64,000 nt of DNA from AWTP1-13 sp963840445. Its GTDB lineage: Bacteria; Pseudomonadota; Alphaproteobacteria; Rhizobiales; Hyphomicrobiaceae. Where the stretch lies: contig CAWIZC010000040.1 in the NCBI GenBank assembly GCA_963840445.1, positions 1 to 64,000 of the forward strand, read 5' to 3'. The notes beneath the pieces were generated by a model that was not told where the DNA came from, did no database searches, and saw only the letters and a program-made list of their open reading frames with translations. How positions within the stretch are numbered: the first letter of the stretch is position 1; every line of letters begins with the position of its first letter. This document shows, piece by piece, positions 56,075 to 64,000 of the stretch. The position numbers and the translations under genes were made by a program.

Positions 56075-56110
56075 TTGCAAATGCATATAACCGCAAACAT
56101 GCAATTGCAA
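56075..56110. promoter_or_regulatory. Palindromic operator between gst and marR
   Basis: TTGCAAATGCAT (56075-56086) and ATGCAATTGCAA (56099-56110) are inverted 12-mers, 11 of 12 matching, with a 12-base spacer. Each half is itself nearly symmetric (TGCAATTGCA). The element lies 24 bases from the MarR start and 45 from the GST start, the usual place for a MarR repressor acting on both genes. Confidence 0.7.
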
Positions 56111-56133
56111 GCGACTTTGCTTAGAGTGGACCG

Positions 56134-56574
56134 ATGACTGCCACGCCGACGCCTGCTGTAATTGAAGCCTGGGCCAGCCTTGTGCGCACGGAAAAGGCCC
56201 TGGTGGACAAGGTGGAAGAGCGCCTGAAGCGGGAAGGGTTCCCGCCTCTCGACTGGTATCACGTGCTGTACGAGGTCGATCGCACGCCGCAGGGCATGAT
56301 GCGTCAGTCCGGCGTCCAGGATCGCACGCAGCTCGCCCAATACAACGTCTGCCGGTTGGTCGACCGTTTGGAGCGGGAGGGGTTGATCGAACGGCGCCAG
56401 TGTACTGAGGATGGGCGCAGCAACGTGCTGGTCATCACCGCAAAAGGCCGCGAACTGCGGCGCAAGATGTGGCCGGTCTATGCGGCGGCCATCGACGAGC
56501 ACTTCGGCGCCCGGCTGACCTCGGAGGAGGCACAGCAACTCGCGGGACTGCTTGCCAAGCTGGTTGCAACATGA
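56134..56574 (+). CDS. MarR-family transcriptional regulator
   Basis: A 146-residue dimeric winged helix. DNA-binding part: GVQDRTQLAQYNVCRLVDRL, then EREGLIERRQCTEDGRSNVL, with the wing DGRSNVLVITAKG. One cysteine in each of two positions (NVCRL and RRQCTE) might sense oxidants (inference). It is divergent from gst and probably represses it and itself through the palindrome between them. Intact; the start at 56134 fits the family length. Confidence 0.9.
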   Translation: MTATPTPAVIEAWASLVRTEKALVDKVEERLKREGFPPLDWYHVLYEVDRTPQGMMRQSGVQDRTQLAQYNVCRLVDRLEREGLIERRQCTEDGRSNVLVITAKGRELRRKMWPVYAAAIDEHFGARLTSEEAQQLAGLLAKLVAT

Positions 56575-56692
56575 GCGGATCGGGCCTAAGGGCAGGCGCG
56601 GACGCCGCCTGGATCGCAGGAAACGTTATTGTAGGATGCCGCCGCCAGCAAATGCCGGGTGGAAAGACCGCGACTAGAAGGGGTTAGAGCTT

Positions 56693-57541
56693 ATGACGGG
56701 ACCTGGCGCGGAGACCGCGACACCGACCGGCACGCTGATGCAGGGCAAGCGCGGGCTGGTCATGGGGGTAGCCAACAACCGGTCCATCGCCTGGGGCATC
56801 GCCAAAGCCGCAGCCGCGCAGGGCGCCTCCCTCGCGTTCACCTATCAGGGCGACGCGTTGAAGAAGCGTGTCGAGCCGCTGGCCGCGGAGCTGAATTCCC
56901 GGCTGGTGTTGCCCTGCGATGTGACGGACACGGGTTCGGTTGATGCCGTGTTCGCCGAACTCGCCAAGCAATGGGGTTCGCTCGACTTCCTGGTGCACGC
57001 GATCGCCTTCTCCGACAAGGCCGAGCTCGACGGCCGTTATGTCGACACGACCGAAAAGAACTTCACCCAGACCATGCTGATCTCCTGCTACTCGTTCACG
57101 GCGCTGGCACAGCGGGCCGAGAAGCTGATGAAGCCCGGCGGGTCGCTGCTCACGCTGACCTACTACGGCGCCGAGAAGGTCATGCCCCACTACAACGTGA
57201 TGGGCGTCGCCAAGGCCGCGCTGGAGGCCAGCGTGCGCTACCTGGCTGCCGACCTCGGCCGCAACGGCATCCGCGTGAACGCCATCTCGGCTGGTCCCAT
57301 CAAGACGCTGGCCGCCTCCGGCATCGCCGACTTCCGCTACATCCTGCGCTGGAATGAGTACAATTCGGCCCTGCGCCGCACGGTCACCATCGACGAGGTG
57401 GGAGCTTCGGCGCTGTATCTTCTGTCCGACCTGTCGCGTGGCGTGACCGGCGAAGTGCACCACGTCGATGCCGGCTATCACGTGCAGGGCATGAAGAACG
57501 AGGACGCTCCCGACATCTCGGTCGTCAAGGACGCTGGCTGA
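56693..57541 (+). CDS. fabI: Enoyl-[acyl-carrier-protein] reductase (NADH)
   Basis: Last reductive step of fatty-acid elongation. A 282-residue SDR-fold enzyme with the FabI signature: GKRGLVMGVANNRSIAWGIA, FLVHAIAFSDKAELDGRYVD, and the YX6K catalytic pair in YNVMGVAKAALEASVRYLA. The C-terminal region (GEVHHVDAGYHVQGM) is complete. The N-terminus is about 14 residues longer than usual (a second methionine at 56738 is an alternative). Single gene; target of triclosan-like inhibitors in related species. Intact. Confidence 0.95.
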   Translation: MTGPGAETATPTGTLMQGKRGLVMGVANNRSIAWGIAKAAAAQGASLAFTYQGDALKKRVEPLAAELNSRLVLPCDVTDTGSVDAVFAELAKQWGSLDFLVHAIAFSDKAELDGRYVDTTEKNFTQTMLISCYSFTALAQRAEKLMKPGGSLLTLTYYGAEKVMPHYNVMGVAKAALEASVRYLAADLGRNGIRVNAISAGPIKTLAASGIADFRYILRWNEYNSALRRTVTIDEVGASALYLLSDLSRGVTGEVHHVDAGYHVQGMKNEDAPDISVVKDAG

Positions 57542-57706
57542 AGGGATACTTGGAGCCCGGCACTGGCGCCGACGCCTGCCCGAGGTCGGCCACCTGCGAG
57601 CCATGGCCCACCGCAGGTTGCGATTCTTATTCCTTCGCCACAAAACCGCCACGCGTGCTTCCTCTTGTCGCCGAGCGGCGGCAAGTTGCGCGTTTGGGGG
57701 ACTATC

Positions 57707-58663
57707 ATGCGTGCCGTTATCGCAGCGGTGCTCGCGTTCGTGCTGTTTGCAGCGCCCTTGGCGCTTGCCTCTTCGCCCAAGCGCGGTCCCGAAATCAACT
57801 CGCCCGAAATCCTGCTGCGCTGGATCAACGGCTACCGTACGCACGGCAACGTCGAGAGGGTGCCCGAAGTCGTGCAGGCGATGAGCCGGCTCGGCGTTTT
57901 CCGCGATCTGGAGACGGCCGGCATCTACATCGGCTTCATGGCCGGCGTGCTGCAGACCAATCCGCAGAAGGCGGAGAAGCTGGTGGAACGCATGTTCCCG
58001 ATGCCGCCCGAGGACCAGATCGCCATCGTGCGCGCCATCGCCTACTCCGAGTTGCCCGACTGGAAAGACTTGATGCTGAAGTTCGCCGAGCGCATGCCGG
58101 CGCGCAAGGCGCTGATCGACCGTTTCGTATACGGCAAGATGCCGACGCTGCGCGAGCTTGAGCTGGATTTCGGGCCCGGCCCCCTCGACATGCTGTGGGG
58201 CCTGTATTTCGCCACCGGCTCCTATGAGCCGATCCTGCGCATGGTGTCGGTCCTGGCCTGGGCCAAGGATGGCAACAATGTCGAGCGGCTGACCATCGGC
58301 AGCATGACCAAGCTGACGCTCGCCACCAACGCATCACGCGACAAAGAGCTGCTCGACATGCTGAAGGCGTCGATGGCCGTCGAGACGAAGGACACGCGTG
58401 TGGTTCTGCAGGAGGTGATCGACGCCGCCGAGACCTTCGAGTTCGGCCGCGTGCGCCGCGATGCGGTCGCCTCCATCGATCAGCTCAAGACCAAGGGCCC
58501 GGCCGCCGCCCGCAACGTGCAGTGGTGGGGGACGGCGGGGCAGACCGCGCTGGCGCTGGGCTGCATCGTGGCCGGCGCGCTCGGCCAGTTCCAGGTCGGC
58601 ATTCCCTGCGTGATCGGCGGCGCCGTCTCGGGCGCGGCCATCAAATACATGACGCCGCAATAG
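57707..58663 (+). CDS. Secreted helical hypothetical protein
   Basis: A 318-residue protein with a signal peptide (MRAVIAAVLAFVLFAAPLAL, cleavage near ALAS). The body is helical (SPEILLRWINGYRTHGNVER, VPEVVQAMSRLGVFRDLETA), and the end is a hydrophobic segment (TALALGCIVAGALGQFQVGI) that could be a second membrane anchor. No catalytic motif recognised and no cysteine pair stands out. GGGGG precedes the start at 57707. Lies 165 bases after fabI. Confidence 0.75.
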   Translation: MRAVIAAVLAFVLFAAPLALASSPKRGPEINSPEILLRWINGYRTHGNVERVPEVVQAMSRLGVFRDLETAGIYIGFMAGVLQTNPQKAEKLVERMFPMPPEDQIAIVRAIAYSELPDWKDLMLKFAERMPARKALIDRFVYGKMPTLRELELDFGPGPLDMLWGLYFATGSYEPILRMVSVLAWAKDGNNVERLTIGSMTKLTLATNASRDKELLDMLKASMAVETKDTRVVLQEVIDAAETFEFGRVRRDAVASIDQLKTKGPAAARNVQWWGTAGQTALALGCIVAGALGQFQVGIPCVIGGAVSGAAIKYMTPQ

Positions 58664-58690
58664 CGGATTCCACGCGCGCCCCGAGCTGCG

Positions 58691-58760
58691 ACCTCGTCCT
58701 GAGCCTGTCGAACGAGCGGCGGTGCGCTCCATCCATGGTTCGACAAGCTCACCATGGGGT
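58691..58760. repeat. Intergenic repeat, family 2, copy 3 (diverged)
   Basis: Holds GTCCTGAGCCTGTCGAAC and, 36 bases on, GTTCGACAAGCTCACCATGG, the two inverted parts of family 2. It lies between the secreted protein and the reductase gene. Confidence 0.55.
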
Positions 58761-58820
58761 CGTCCTTGCTATCCGGCTCGATTCTGCGGACGATCGCATC
58801 ATGCAGCGCAGGATCGGAGC

Positions 58821-59885
58821 ATGGCAATGAAGAAGGCAGTGGTGGTGGGCGCGCTGGGCGTCATCGGACGCTACATCGTCGAGCGGCTGCTTAGCGAGGA
58901 TGACTGGACCGTGGTCGGCCTGTCGCGCCGTGCTGCGCCGGCCGCCCCGCGTTACCAGCACATCGCTGTCGACCTGCTCGACGCGCGCGATGCCACGGCC
59001 AAGCTCGCCGAGCTCAAAGATGCTACGCATATCTTCTACGCGGCATTCCAGGCGGCGACGGGCGCGGCGGCCGGCTATGCCTCCAACATCGCCCCCAACC
59101 GCGACATGCTGGTCAATGCGGTGAGCGGCGTCAGCGCGGCCTCCCGCTCGCTCGCCCGCGTCGTGCTGATCACCGGCACCAAGTACTACGGCTCGCATCT
59201 CGGACCCTTCAAGACGCCGGCGCGCGAGAGCGACCCGCGCCACATGCCGCCCGACTATTACTTCGATCAGATCGATTGGCTGACGGCCTACCAGAAAGGC
59301 AAGGCGTGGGACTGGGTGGAGCTGCGGCCGCAGACGCTGTGCGGGTTCGCGCCGGGCACGCCGATGAGCATCCTGCCGGCGATCGCCGTGTATGCCTCGA
59401 TCAGCCGCGAGCTCGGCCTGCCGCTGCGCTTTCCGGGCAAGCCAGGCGCGTTTGCGTCGCTCTACCAGGTGACCGAGTTCAGCCACATGGCCAATGCGGC
59501 GCTGTGGGCGGCCACCGAGCCGCGCTGCGCGCTCGAGGCCTTCAACGTCACCAACGGCGACTATTTCCGCTGGAAGAACCTGTGGCCGAGGATCGCCGCC
59601 GCGTTCGACATGGCCGTTGGCGATACGCAGACCATCAGCCTGGCCCAGCACATGCCGGACAAGGCCGAGCTGTGGCGCAGCATGACGGAGAAGTATCGCC
59701 TCAAGCCGATCGCCTATGCCGAGCTGGTCGGCTGGCCGTTCGCGGACTACGTGTTTGCTTGCGACTGGGACGTCATGACGGACGTCACCAAGCTGCACCG
59801 CTACGGCTTCCACGAGGTGGTCGACACCGAGGAGATGTTCGTGCGCATGCTGACCCGGTTCCGCGAAGAACGCATCGTGCCGTAG
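58821..59885 (+). CDS. SDR-family reductase of the PRISE (progesterone 5-beta-reductase-like) group
   Basis: A 354-residue atypical SDR. Nucleotide motif KKAVVVGALGVIGRYIVERL (GxxGxxG). The catalytic region is of the PRISE type: LITGTKYYGSHLGPF with its lysine, and the tyrosine in MPPDYYFDQIDWLTAYQKGK, both features of enzymes reducing activated C=C bonds of enones. Bacterial members act on small enones; the natural substrate is unknown. GGAGC precedes the ATG at 58821. Single gene, intact; converges with the small zinc-ribbon gene. Confidence 0.85.
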   Translation: MAMKKAVVVGALGVIGRYIVERLLSEDDWTVVGLSRRAAPAAPRYQHIAVDLLDARDATAKLAELKDATHIFYAAFQAATGAAAGYASNIAPNRDMLVNAVSGVSAASRSLARVVLITGTKYYGSHLGPFKTPARESDPRHMPPDYYFDQIDWLTAYQKGKAWDWVELRPQTLCGFAPGTPMSILPAIAVYASISRELGLPLRFPGKPGAFASLYQVTEFSHMANAALWAATEPRCALEAFNVTNGDYFRWKNLWPRIAAAFDMAVGDTQTISLAQHMPDKAELWRSMTEKYRLKPIAYAELVGWPFADYVFACDWDVMTDVTKLHRYGFHEVVDTEEMFVRMLTRFREERIVP

Positions 59886-59922
59886 TCGGCATCCGCCAGA
59901 GGCGTCGGGCGCAGCAACCCAT

Positions 59923-60048
59923 TCAGCTCCGCTTGATGCCGCTGCCCCCACACCTTTGACAGCGAACGACTTTGTCGCCCTTTTTGAGGGTGCCCTTGCC
60001 TTCGCAGTTCTTGCACTTCTGCTTTTTCGGGTCGGTGCTCTTTTGCAT
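59923..60048 (-). CDS. Small zinc-ribbon protein, 41 residues
   Basis: A short gene starting at ATG 60048 with AGGATC upstream and ending at TGA 59923-59925. The protein is lysine-rich, with KCKNCEGKGTLKKGDKVVRC followed by QRCGGSGIKRS, two CxxCxGxG elements like the DnaJ central zinc finger. It should bind one zinc ion. It begins 15 bases after the stop of the Kef-type antiporter and is probably translated from the same message. No other domain. Similar tiny DnaJ-finger proteins exist without known roles. Confidence 0.75.
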   Translation of the reverse strand: MQKSTDPKKQKCKNCEGKGTLKKGDKVVRCQRCGGSGIKRS

Positions 60049-60063
60049 GTTGTGATCCTGTGC

Positions 60064-61917
60064 TCACGACACCGGCGTCGGCTTCTCGCCGGCGCGGCTC
60101 TTCTCCTCGCCGCCCTCTTCCGCCTCCCTGGCGAGCTTGGCCTGCTCGGCGGCGTCCTTCTCGAACAGCTCCTGCAGCTCCTGTGTGTAGGTCTTGGCGC
60201 GGTTCTGCATCTTCTCGATGTCGGTGTAGTGCTTGTAGTCCTCGTACAGCCGGCGCCGATCCTGCTCCTTGAAGGTCTCGACCGCAAAGCGCACGTCGCG
60301 CTCGGGCAAGCCCAGACCACGCAGCAGCTCGCGCGTCAGGTCGAGCGAGGACAGGAAGGTTTCGCGGCGGATCACCTGCACGCCGGCATCCATCAGCCGA
60401 TGCGTGTGCTGGCGATGGCGTGAGCGAGCGAAGATCGGCACATTCGGATAGTTCTGGCGCACCAATTGAGCCGTACGAATAGAAACATCGACGTTGTCGA
60501 TGGCCAGCACGAAGGCGCGTGCCTTGCCCGTCTGTGCCGCCTCCAGGATCTCGGGCCGGCTGGCGTCGCCGTAGTAGATCTTGGCGCCGAACCTGCGCAC
60601 GAAGTCGACCTGCTCGGCATTGACGTCGAGCGCCGTGTAGGGGATGCGCTTGGCGGTGAGGATGCGTCCGACGATCTGGCCGACCCGCCCGAAGCCGGCG
60701 ATCACCACGTGGCCGTCGCCCTCGGGAAGCGCATCGAAGGCGCGCATCTCGACGGGCTTGGGCGCGAAGGTCTCGTCCAGCAGCAGCAGCAGCGGTGTCG
60801 CCGCCATCGACAGCGTGACCGCAACCGACAGCAGCTCGGCCAGCTGCGGCTCCAGCACGGTGGCCGACACGCCGGCGGTGAACAGCACGAAGGCGAACTC
60901 GCCGCCCTGGGCGATGGCCAGCGCAAAGCGTCGCGAGGGACCGGGTTCGAGACCCGCCCTGCGTCCCAGCACGTACAGCACCGCGATCTTGACGGCCAGC
61001 AAGCCGGCCACCACGGCCAGCACCAGAGCCGGCTTCTCCGCCACCAGGCCCAGGTTGAGCGACATGCCGACGGCCGTGAAGAACAGCCCGAGCAGCAACC
61101 CCTCGAATGGTGCGATGTCGGCGCTGATCTCGTGGCGGTACTCGGAATCGGCCAGCAGCACGCCGGCGAGGAAGGCACCAAGCGACGCCGACAAACCCGC
61201 CTGTTCCATCACCAGCGTTACGCCGACCACGGTCAGCAGGGCGCTCGCCGTCATCGCCTCTTTGACGCGCGTCCTGGCGATCAGGCGAAACACCGGCCCG
61301 AGGATGAAGCGGCCGACCAGCACCACACCAACGATGATGCCGATCGACCGCAGGGCAGTCAGGAAGGTCATGCGCGGCGCCACGTTCTCGGCCGCCACCG
61401 CGAACAGCGGCGACAGCGCGATCAGCGGGATCGCCATCAGGTCCTGGAACAGCAGCACGGCGAAGGCGAGCCGGCCGTGCCGCAGCGCCAGCTCTTCCCT
61501 CTCCTCCAGCACCTGCAGCGCGAACGCCGTTGACGACAGTGACAACGCCAGGCCGGCATAGAGTGCGGCCTGCCAGCCGAGCCCGAAGGCAATGCCGATG
61601 GCAGCCAGCGCCAAGCCGGTAATCGCCACCTGGGCGCCGCCGACGCCGAAGATGTTGGTGCGCAGCGTCCACAACCGCTTGGGCCGCAGCTCCAGGCCGA
61701 TCAGGAACAGCAGCAGTACGACGCCGAACTCGGCGAAGTGCAGCACCGAGTCCACCTCGTACACCGTGTAGACGAAACCGAGGCCGAAGGGCCCGATCAG
61801 CACGCCGACCAGCAGGTAACCGAGCACGGTGCCGATGCGCAGCAGCTTGGCCAGCGGTGCCGCCACCACGGCTGCGGCCAGGAACAAGGCGATCTGGGCA
61901 AGGGTCACGTCGTACAT
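60064..61917 (-). CDS. Monovalent cation:proton antiporter (CPA2, KefB/KefC-like)
   Basis: A 617-residue inner-membrane transporter. The first 380 residues hold about 12 helices, from MYDVTLAQIALFLAAAVVAA, with the CPA2 motif LLFQDLMAIPLIAL and GAFLAGVLLADSEYRHEI. A cytoplasmic RCK/TrkA-N domain follows, with the dinucleotide motif HVVIAGFGRVGQIVGRIL, and a charged helical tail (residues 540-617) closes it. KefB/KefC proteins exchange potassium for protons and respond to glutathione adducts; no ancillary KefF/KefG gene is adjacent. The ATG at 61917 is chosen from the first helix. Intact. Confidence 0.9.
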   Translation of the reverse strand: MYDVTLAQIALFLAAAVVAAPLAKLLRIGTVLGYLLVGVLIGPFGLGFVYTVYEVDSVLHFAEFGVVLLLFLIGLELRPKRLWTLRTNIFGVGGAQVAITGLALAAIGIAFGLGWQAALYAGLALSLSSTAFALQVLEEREELALRHGRLAFAVLLFQDLMAIPLIALSPLFAVAAENVAPRMTFLTALRSIGIIVGVVLVGRFILGPVFRLIARTRVKEAMTASALLTVVGVTLVMEQAGLSASLGAFLAGVLLADSEYRHEISADIAPFEGLLLGLFFTAVGMSLNLGLVAEKPALVLAVVAGLLAVKIAVLYVLGRRAGLEPGPSRRFALAIAQGGEFAFVLFTAGVSATVLEPQLAELLSVAVTLSMAATPLLLLLDETFAPKPVEMRAFDALPEGDGHVVIAGFGRVGQIVGRILTAKRIPYTALDVNAEQVDFVRRFGAKIYYGDASRPEILEAAQTGKARAFVLAIDNVDVSIRTAQLVRQNYPNVPIFARSRHRQHTHRLMDAGVQVIRRETFLSSLDLTRELLRGLGLPERDVRFAVETFKEQDRRRLYEDYKHYTDIEKMQNRAKTYTQELQELFEKDAAEQAKLAREAEEGGEEKSRAGEKPTPVS

Positions 61918-62178
61918 GATGGCTCGGTTCCGGAAGGTGGAGAGGCGTGCGGGCGTTTTAGAAAGCTTTGCCCGGCCTCGGCAACGGCAAATGAGGTGGC
62001 TGCCCCGGAGCACATGGGGATCGCTTCAAGCGCCGGCAAGGAAATGCGCCGAGTCGGTCACCCCCGCAGGGATGGAAATCCGCGCCAGGTCGCAATGTGT
62101 CGCGCCGCCGGCACGGATTCGGCCCTCGTGGGAATGACGTCAGCGGACAAACAGAAGGACGAGGTCGTGCAACTGAAA

Positions 62179-62203
62179 CGACCACGCCCTAGGGGCGTGG
62201 TCG
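62179..62203. terminator. Candidate terminator hairpin after the redoxin gene
   Basis: CGACCACGCCC and GGGCGTGGTCG form a perfect 11-base stem with a three-base loop, 56 bases after the redoxin stop (minus strand). The following T-run is short, so it may be a weak terminator. Confidence 0.5.
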
Positions 62204-62258
62204 CACAGAAAAAGCTGCGTACAGCACAGGCAGCGGGCAGCTGCCTGCGCTGCGATCG

Positions 62259-62909
62259 TTACGACTGATACTTTACCGTGCAGCCGTACGGCCGGGCCGT
62301 GGTGGTCGACACCGGCTTGCCCTCGGCGATCTCGTTGAGGGCGGCGTCGACATAGTTCTTGGCGGTCTTCAGATCATCGAGCCGGGTCGTCGCCTTGTCG
62401 TCGATGCCGCCCATATAGGCAAGCGTGCCGTCGCCCTTGATGACGTACATGTGCGGCGTGGTGGACGCGCCGTATGTACGGCCAACAACCCCGTTGCTGT
62501 CGAACAGCACGGCGGTCGGATGGGCGCCGCGATCGGCGGTCAGCTTGTTGGCCTGCTCGGGCGTCACGAAGCCCTGCTCGCCGGGAGCCGACGAAATGAC
62601 GGACAGCCACACGACGCCCTTGTCGGTCCACTTCTGCTGCAGCCCTTGCATGGCCTGGCCGTTGTAGTGCTTGCGCACGTACGGACAGTCATGATTGGTC
62701 CACTCGAGCACCACGGTCTTGCCCTTGAAGTCGGCGAGCGACACCTGCTTGCCGTTGCTGTCGGTCAGCGTGAAGGCGGGCGCCGCGCCGCCGATGCGGG
62801 CCTGCGCGCCGGGATTGGCCGTGGTCGGCGTGCAGACCAGGCCGACCGAGAGGGCGGCCGCCCCTCCGAGCAGGGCGATGCCGAGCAACGTGCGTCGCGG
62901 AATCATCAT
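62259..62909 (-). CDS. Exported redoxin (AhpC/TSA-like)
   Basis: A 216-residue thioredoxin-fold protein with a twin-arginine-like or Sec signal (MMIPRRTLLGIALLGGAAAL). The domain starts APAFTLTDSNGKQVSLADFK and carries the conserved EWTNHDCPYVRKHYN, a peroxiredoxin-type single cysteine; a second Cys is near the end (PYGCTVKY). Likely a periplasmic peroxiredoxin or thiol reductase partner. The start at 62909 has GGAG, and its ATG overlaps the stop of the DsbD-like gene (ATGA), so they are translated together and probably exchange electrons (inference). Confidence 0.85.
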   Translation of the reverse strand: MMIPRRTLLGIALLGGAAALSVGLVCTPTTANPGAQARIGGAAPAFTLTDSNGKQVSLADFKGKTVVLEWTNHDCPYVRKHYNGQAMQGLQQKWTDKGVVWLSVISSAPGEQGFVTPEQANKLTADRGAHPTAVLFDSNGVVGRTYGASTTPHMYVIKGDGTLAYMGGIDDKATTRLDDLKTAKNYVDAALNEIAEGKPVSTTTARPYGCTVKYQS

Positions 62910-64000
62910 AAGTTCACTCCTTGGCTGAGGTCGTAAAGTCGGCTCTGCGTTGCAAAGCTGTGATCGCGAACTCGGTCGATTTCCTGCAGCACGGTGGCGG
63001 CAGTAAGGATTTGCGGCAAGACTGCCGGATCGTCGCCGCCGCCATACAGCAGATACAGCGGAACGCCGCTTCTGCCGTAGCGTTCGAGCATGCGGGTGAT
63101 CTCGGGATTGCGATTGGTCCAGTCGCCCTTCAGATAGGCGATGTTGCCGGCGGCGAAGGCCTGCTTGACCGCGTCCGTCGACAGGGCGACGCGCTCGTTG
63201 ACCAGGCAGGTGATGCACCAGGCGGCCGTCATATTGACGAACACCGGCCGGTTCTCGGCGCGCAGTTCGTCGAGGCGGCGTTGGGTGAAGGGCTCGATGC
63301 CGGCGGCTGACGCGGCCTGTGCCGTGGCGGACGCATCGACACGCTCGTGCTGCAGGCCTGCCACCACAACCCCTGTCGCTGCCACCGCTACGATTGCGAC
63401 GGCCGCGGCGATCCGCCGGCCCCAAAGTCCGCCCGTCTGGCCAGCCGTCTGCCAGATGCTGAACGACCACGCTGCCAGGGCGACCAGCACCAGGCCGATC
63501 AGTGCTGCGAACATGCCGGAGGGGCCCACCTGCTGGCCCAGCACCCACAGCAGCCAGGCGACCGTGGCGTAGATCGGGAAGGCCAGGGCTTGCTTGAGTG
63601 TTTCCATCCAGGCGCCGGGACGCGGCAGGCGTCCGACTAGCTGCGGGGCCAGTGTCAGCAGCAGGAAGGGCAGGGCGAGACCGAGGCCGAGGGCCAGAAA
63701 TACAAAAAGGCTGACCACGGCCGGTTGCGTCAGCGCGAAGCCGAGCGCGGTGCCCATGAACGGGGCCGTGCACGGCGTGGCCACCACCACAGCCAGCGCA
63801 CCCGCGAAGAATGATCCGGAGTAGCCCGCCCGCTGCGCCAGGTTGCCGCCCAGCGCCTGCAGCGAATAGCCGAAGTGGAACACGCCCGACAGGCTCAAGC
63901 CCATCGCGAACAGCACGTAGGCGAGCACGGCCACGGTGATCGGCGACTGCAGCTGGAAGCCCCAGCCTACCTCTGCGCCGCCCGCCCGCAACGCCAGCAG
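62906..64000 (-). CDS. Thiol:disulfide interchange protein (DsbD-like), 5' part missing
   Basis: The visible 365 residues are the C-terminal part. They include about seven membrane helices with the characteristic central segment GALAVVVATPCTAPFMGTAL (one electron-relay Cys) and the C-terminal thioredoxin domain with the CxxC in MTAAWCITCLVNERVAL. The gene starts beyond the right edge; the N-terminal periplasmic domain is not seen. It moves electrons from cytoplasmic thioredoxin to periplasmic thiols. The redoxin downstream overlaps its stop and is a probable client. Confidence 0.9.
   Translation of the reverse strand: MLALRAGGAEVGWGFQLQSPITVAVLAYVLFAMGLSLSGVFHFGYSLQALGGNLAQRAGYSGSFFAGALAVVVATPCTAPFMGTALGFALTQPAVVSLFVFLALGLGLALPFLLLTLAPQLVGRLPRPGAWMETLKQALAFPIYATVAWLLWVLGQQVGPSGMFAALIGLVLVALAAWSFSIWQTAGQTGGLWGRRIAAAVAIVAVAATGVVVAGLQHERVDASATAQAASAAGIEPFTQRRLDELRAENRPVFVNMTAAWCITCLVNERVALSTDAVKQAFAAGNIAYLKGDWTNRNPEITRMLERYGRSGVPLYLLYGGGDDPAVLPQILTAATVLQEIDRVRDHSFATQSRLYDLSQGVNL

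Noticed and set aside
59801..61672. A 623-codon minus frame overlapping the Kef antiporter
   Set aside because: Out of frame with the clearly recognisable antiporter and made of Arg/Gly/Ala repeats; a shadow.
1..64000. CRISPR arrays, rRNA genes and insertion sequences
   Set aside because: No regularly spaced direct repeats, rRNA sequence, or transposase with terminal inverted repeats is visible. The only mobility gene is the serine recombinase.

Overview
The window is high-GC DNA that looks like an alphaproteobacterium, most probably a member of the Hyphomicrobiales (Rhizobiales). The lineage call is inferred from gene content: an RcdA/DUF1465 gene beside a DUF1192 gene, an LdtR-like MarR regulator, a bpt-hemB pair, an alphaproteobacterial single-domain receiver family, and intergenic palindromes of the rhizobial type. 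No rRNA, CRISPR array, insertion sequence or replication origin is visible.

Positions 1-10003 form an accessory region ending exactly at a tRNA-Glu(TTC) gene (10004-10078). It holds sparse, short and partly broken genes: a decayed secreted protein, three stand-alone receiver proteins (one degenerate, one frameshifted), a PRC-barrel protein, a serine recombinase with a one-base frameshift beside its catalytic serine, small secreted and membrane proteins, and a tight cluster of small paralogous proteins resembling those of rhizobial prophage remnants. I read it as an eroded integrative island; its left end is not in the window.

Positions 10.2-14.2 kb carry a glutamine-synthetase-like enzyme, an aldehyde dehydrogenase and an iron-containing alcohol dehydrogenase in one direction. 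This suggests amine or alcohol catabolism, but the first two genes are riddled with single-base indels. From 14.4 to 31 kb come housekeeping and transport genes: beta-carbonic anhydrase, a 2OG-Fe(II) oxygenase, bpt, hemB, an extensin-like protein, an enoyl-CoA hydratase-family enzyme, an LdtR-like regulator, an RND efflux pair, a DMT exporter, small envelope proteins and a GntR regulator next to a phytanoyl-CoA dioxygenase-family enzyme.

Positions 31.5-46.3 kb hold rcdA, a DUF1192 gene, a quinone oxidoreductase, a HAD hydrolase, a membrane-anchored degenerate EAL protein, a LysR regulator divergent from a small ORF plus globin (with a Fur-box-like palindrome between them), a phospholipase D-like protein, a class III aminotransferase, an SDR lacking its catalytic residues, and a DUF900 hydrolase. 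Positions 46.6-64 kb hold a GNAT enzyme, a secreted TPR-CHAT protein, creD, meaB coupled to a pyroglutamyl-peptidase-like gene, a DMT exporter, a divergent GST/MarR pair with a clear operator, fabI, a PRISE-type reductase, a Kef-type antiporter followed by a 41-residue zinc-ribbon protein, and a redoxin/DsbD pair cut by the window end.

More than 25 frameshifts occur in otherwise full-length conserved genes, many removable by restoring or deleting one base. They are clustered (at least a dozen in 10.3-13.0 kb, almost none in 14.4-20 kb or 50.6-64 kb). Some are probably sequence errors, so broken genes outside the island should not be taken as true pseudogenes without read-level evidence. Two families of dispersed intergenic inverted repeats are also present.
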